The position numbers and the translations under genes are program-made. This document shows, piece by piece, positions 5,375-5,953 of a stretch of 5,953 nt of DNA (positions are counted from its first letter, which is position 1; each line of letters begins with the position of its first letter). The notes beneath the pieces are model-generated. The model did no database searches. It was not told the DNA's origin and saw only the letters and a program-made list of their open reading frames with translations. The stretch comes from Alphaproteobacteria bacterium (GTDB lineage Bacteria > Pseudomonadota > Alphaproteobacteria > SMXP01), in contig SMXP01000063.1 in NCBI GenBank assembly GCA_004356335.1, forward strand, positions 1 to 5,953. Reading direction: 5' to 3'.

Positions 5375-5800
5375 ATGTCACGGGATTATCCCACTAGGCC
5401 CCTGGTTGGTGTCGGCGCCGTCATTTGGCGCGACGACAAGGTATTGCTGGTACGCCGCGGCAAGCCCCCCAAAGACGGCGAATGGAGCCTGCCGGGCGGT
5501 GCTCAAGAGCTCGGCGAAACCATTCTTCAAGCCTTGACGCGAGAGGTTCAAGAGGAAACCGGGCTCACCATAAAGGTCGTCGCATTAATCGATGTGATAG
5601 ATGCCATCATACCCGACAAGGATGGCAACATTCGAAATCACTACACGCTCGTCGATTTCGCCGCTCGATGGGTTGGCGGCGATGCGCGGCCGGGTGACGA
5701 TGTAACGGCGGTGTGCTGGGCGACCTTGGAAGAACTTAGCGACTATGGCCTATGGCAAGAGACCTCTCGCGTCATACGCGATAGCGTCAAGCTGTTATAA
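5375..5800 (+). CDS. Nudix hydrolase
   Basis: This is a 141-residue cytoplasmic hydrolase expected to split a nucleoside diphosphate linked to another moiety, with Mg2+ bound by the Nudix helix. The Nudix box at 42-64 fits the full pattern: Gly42, five residues, Glu48, seven residues, then REVQEETGL (56-64), with Glu57, Glu60 and Glu61 as metal ligands. It is preceded by WSLPGG (37-42) and an N-terminal strand VGVGAVIWRDDKVLLVRRG (11-29). The later NHYTLVDFAARWVGG stretch (88-102) is like the ADP-ribose pyrophosphatase/MutT-like group COG1051. Substrate cannot be assigned from sequence. The domain is complete and there is no fusion. The ATG is the natural start, with GAAG seven bases before it. 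The gene diverges from DUF3179 and converges on a partial gene at the right edge. Confidence 0.95.
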   Translation: MSRDYPTRPLVGVGAVIWRDDKVLLVRRGKPPKDGEWSLPGGAQELGETILQALTREVQEETGLTIKVVALIDVIDAIIPDKDGNIRNHYTLVDFAARWVGGDARPGDDVTAVCWATLEELSDYGLWQETSRVIRDSVKLL

Positions 5801-5865
5801 CGAACAGTCACACAACACGAAGAACGGCAATCCAGAGCACGTTGGTTGACAAAAGATGGACTCCC

Positions 5866-5953
5866 CTATTCCGCTACGGGCATGGCTTGCTGGCGATCTC
5901 GTGGCGGCTGGAAAATCTCCGCAACGCCTTCGGGAAATGTCTCGACGTAAAGC
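5866..5953 (-). CDS. C-terminal end of an unidentified protein (partial)
   Basis: The minus-strand frame entering from the right edge stays open for 28 codons, reading YVETFPEGVAEIFQPPRDRQ and ending AMPVAE before TAG (5868-5866). Codon choice looks like the neighbouring genes, and the placement, convergent with the Nudix gene across about 65 bases, is natural. I do not recognise the family. The fragment is short and chance cannot be excluded. The 65 bases between the two stops show no strong hairpin. Confidence 0.5.
   Translation of the reverse strand, partial: LYVETFPEGVAEIFQPPRDRQQAMPVAE

Noticed and set aside
1..5953. CRISPR array, tRNA, rRNA, toxin-antitoxin or defence cluster
   Set aside because: No regularly spaced repeats, no cloverleaf or rRNA signatures and no matching proteins were seen on either strand.

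Overview
The window looks like an ordinary chromosomal segment of an alphaproteobacterium. The basis is a DUF3126 protein (a small family known mainly from Alphaproteobacteria), the alphaproteobacterial character of the nitroreductase, DUF427 and QueF proteins, moderately GC-rich coding sequence, and palindromic intergenic repeats resembling those common in Rhizobiales and relatives. I cannot name the genus. No transposase, integrase, phage gene, CRISPR array, rRNA or tRNA is visible.

Layout from left to right. Positions 1-78 hold no gene I can support. Repeat copy A (79-199) abuts the stop codon of a minus-strand DUF3126 gene (200-424). A divergent intergenic region of about 215 bases follows, with a dyad and a possible promoter. 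Next is a plus-strand nitroreductase (640-1305) that converges on a minus-strand pair: DUF427 (1843-2265), then queF (1349-1813), which makes preQ1 for queuosine. The convergent nitroreductase and queF genes are separated by palindrome C (1303-1351), whose outermost triplets are the stop codons of both genes. Repeat copy B (2295-2394) lies just upstream of DUF427, inverted relative to A.

The right half holds an exported YafK-type L,D-transpeptidase-like protein (2469-3383, plus), an SRAP/HMCES-type abasic-site protein (3474-4157, minus) with a candidate promoter that would give a leaderless mRNA, an exported DUF3179 protein (4251-5240, minus), a divergent Nudix hydrolase (5375-5800, plus), and the C-terminal end of an unidentified minus-strand gene (5866-5953).

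The genes are mostly single housekeeping or stress functions: tRNA modification, redox, cell-wall remodelling, DNA-lesion protection and nucleotide clean-up. DUF427-queF is the only convincing short operon, with DUF3179 and SRAP a weaker same-strand pair. I see no dedicated novel multi-gene system. The most interesting material is non-coding: a family of paired-hairpin repeats, with a nested hairpin inserted in one copy and gene ends lying exactly at repeat boundaries.
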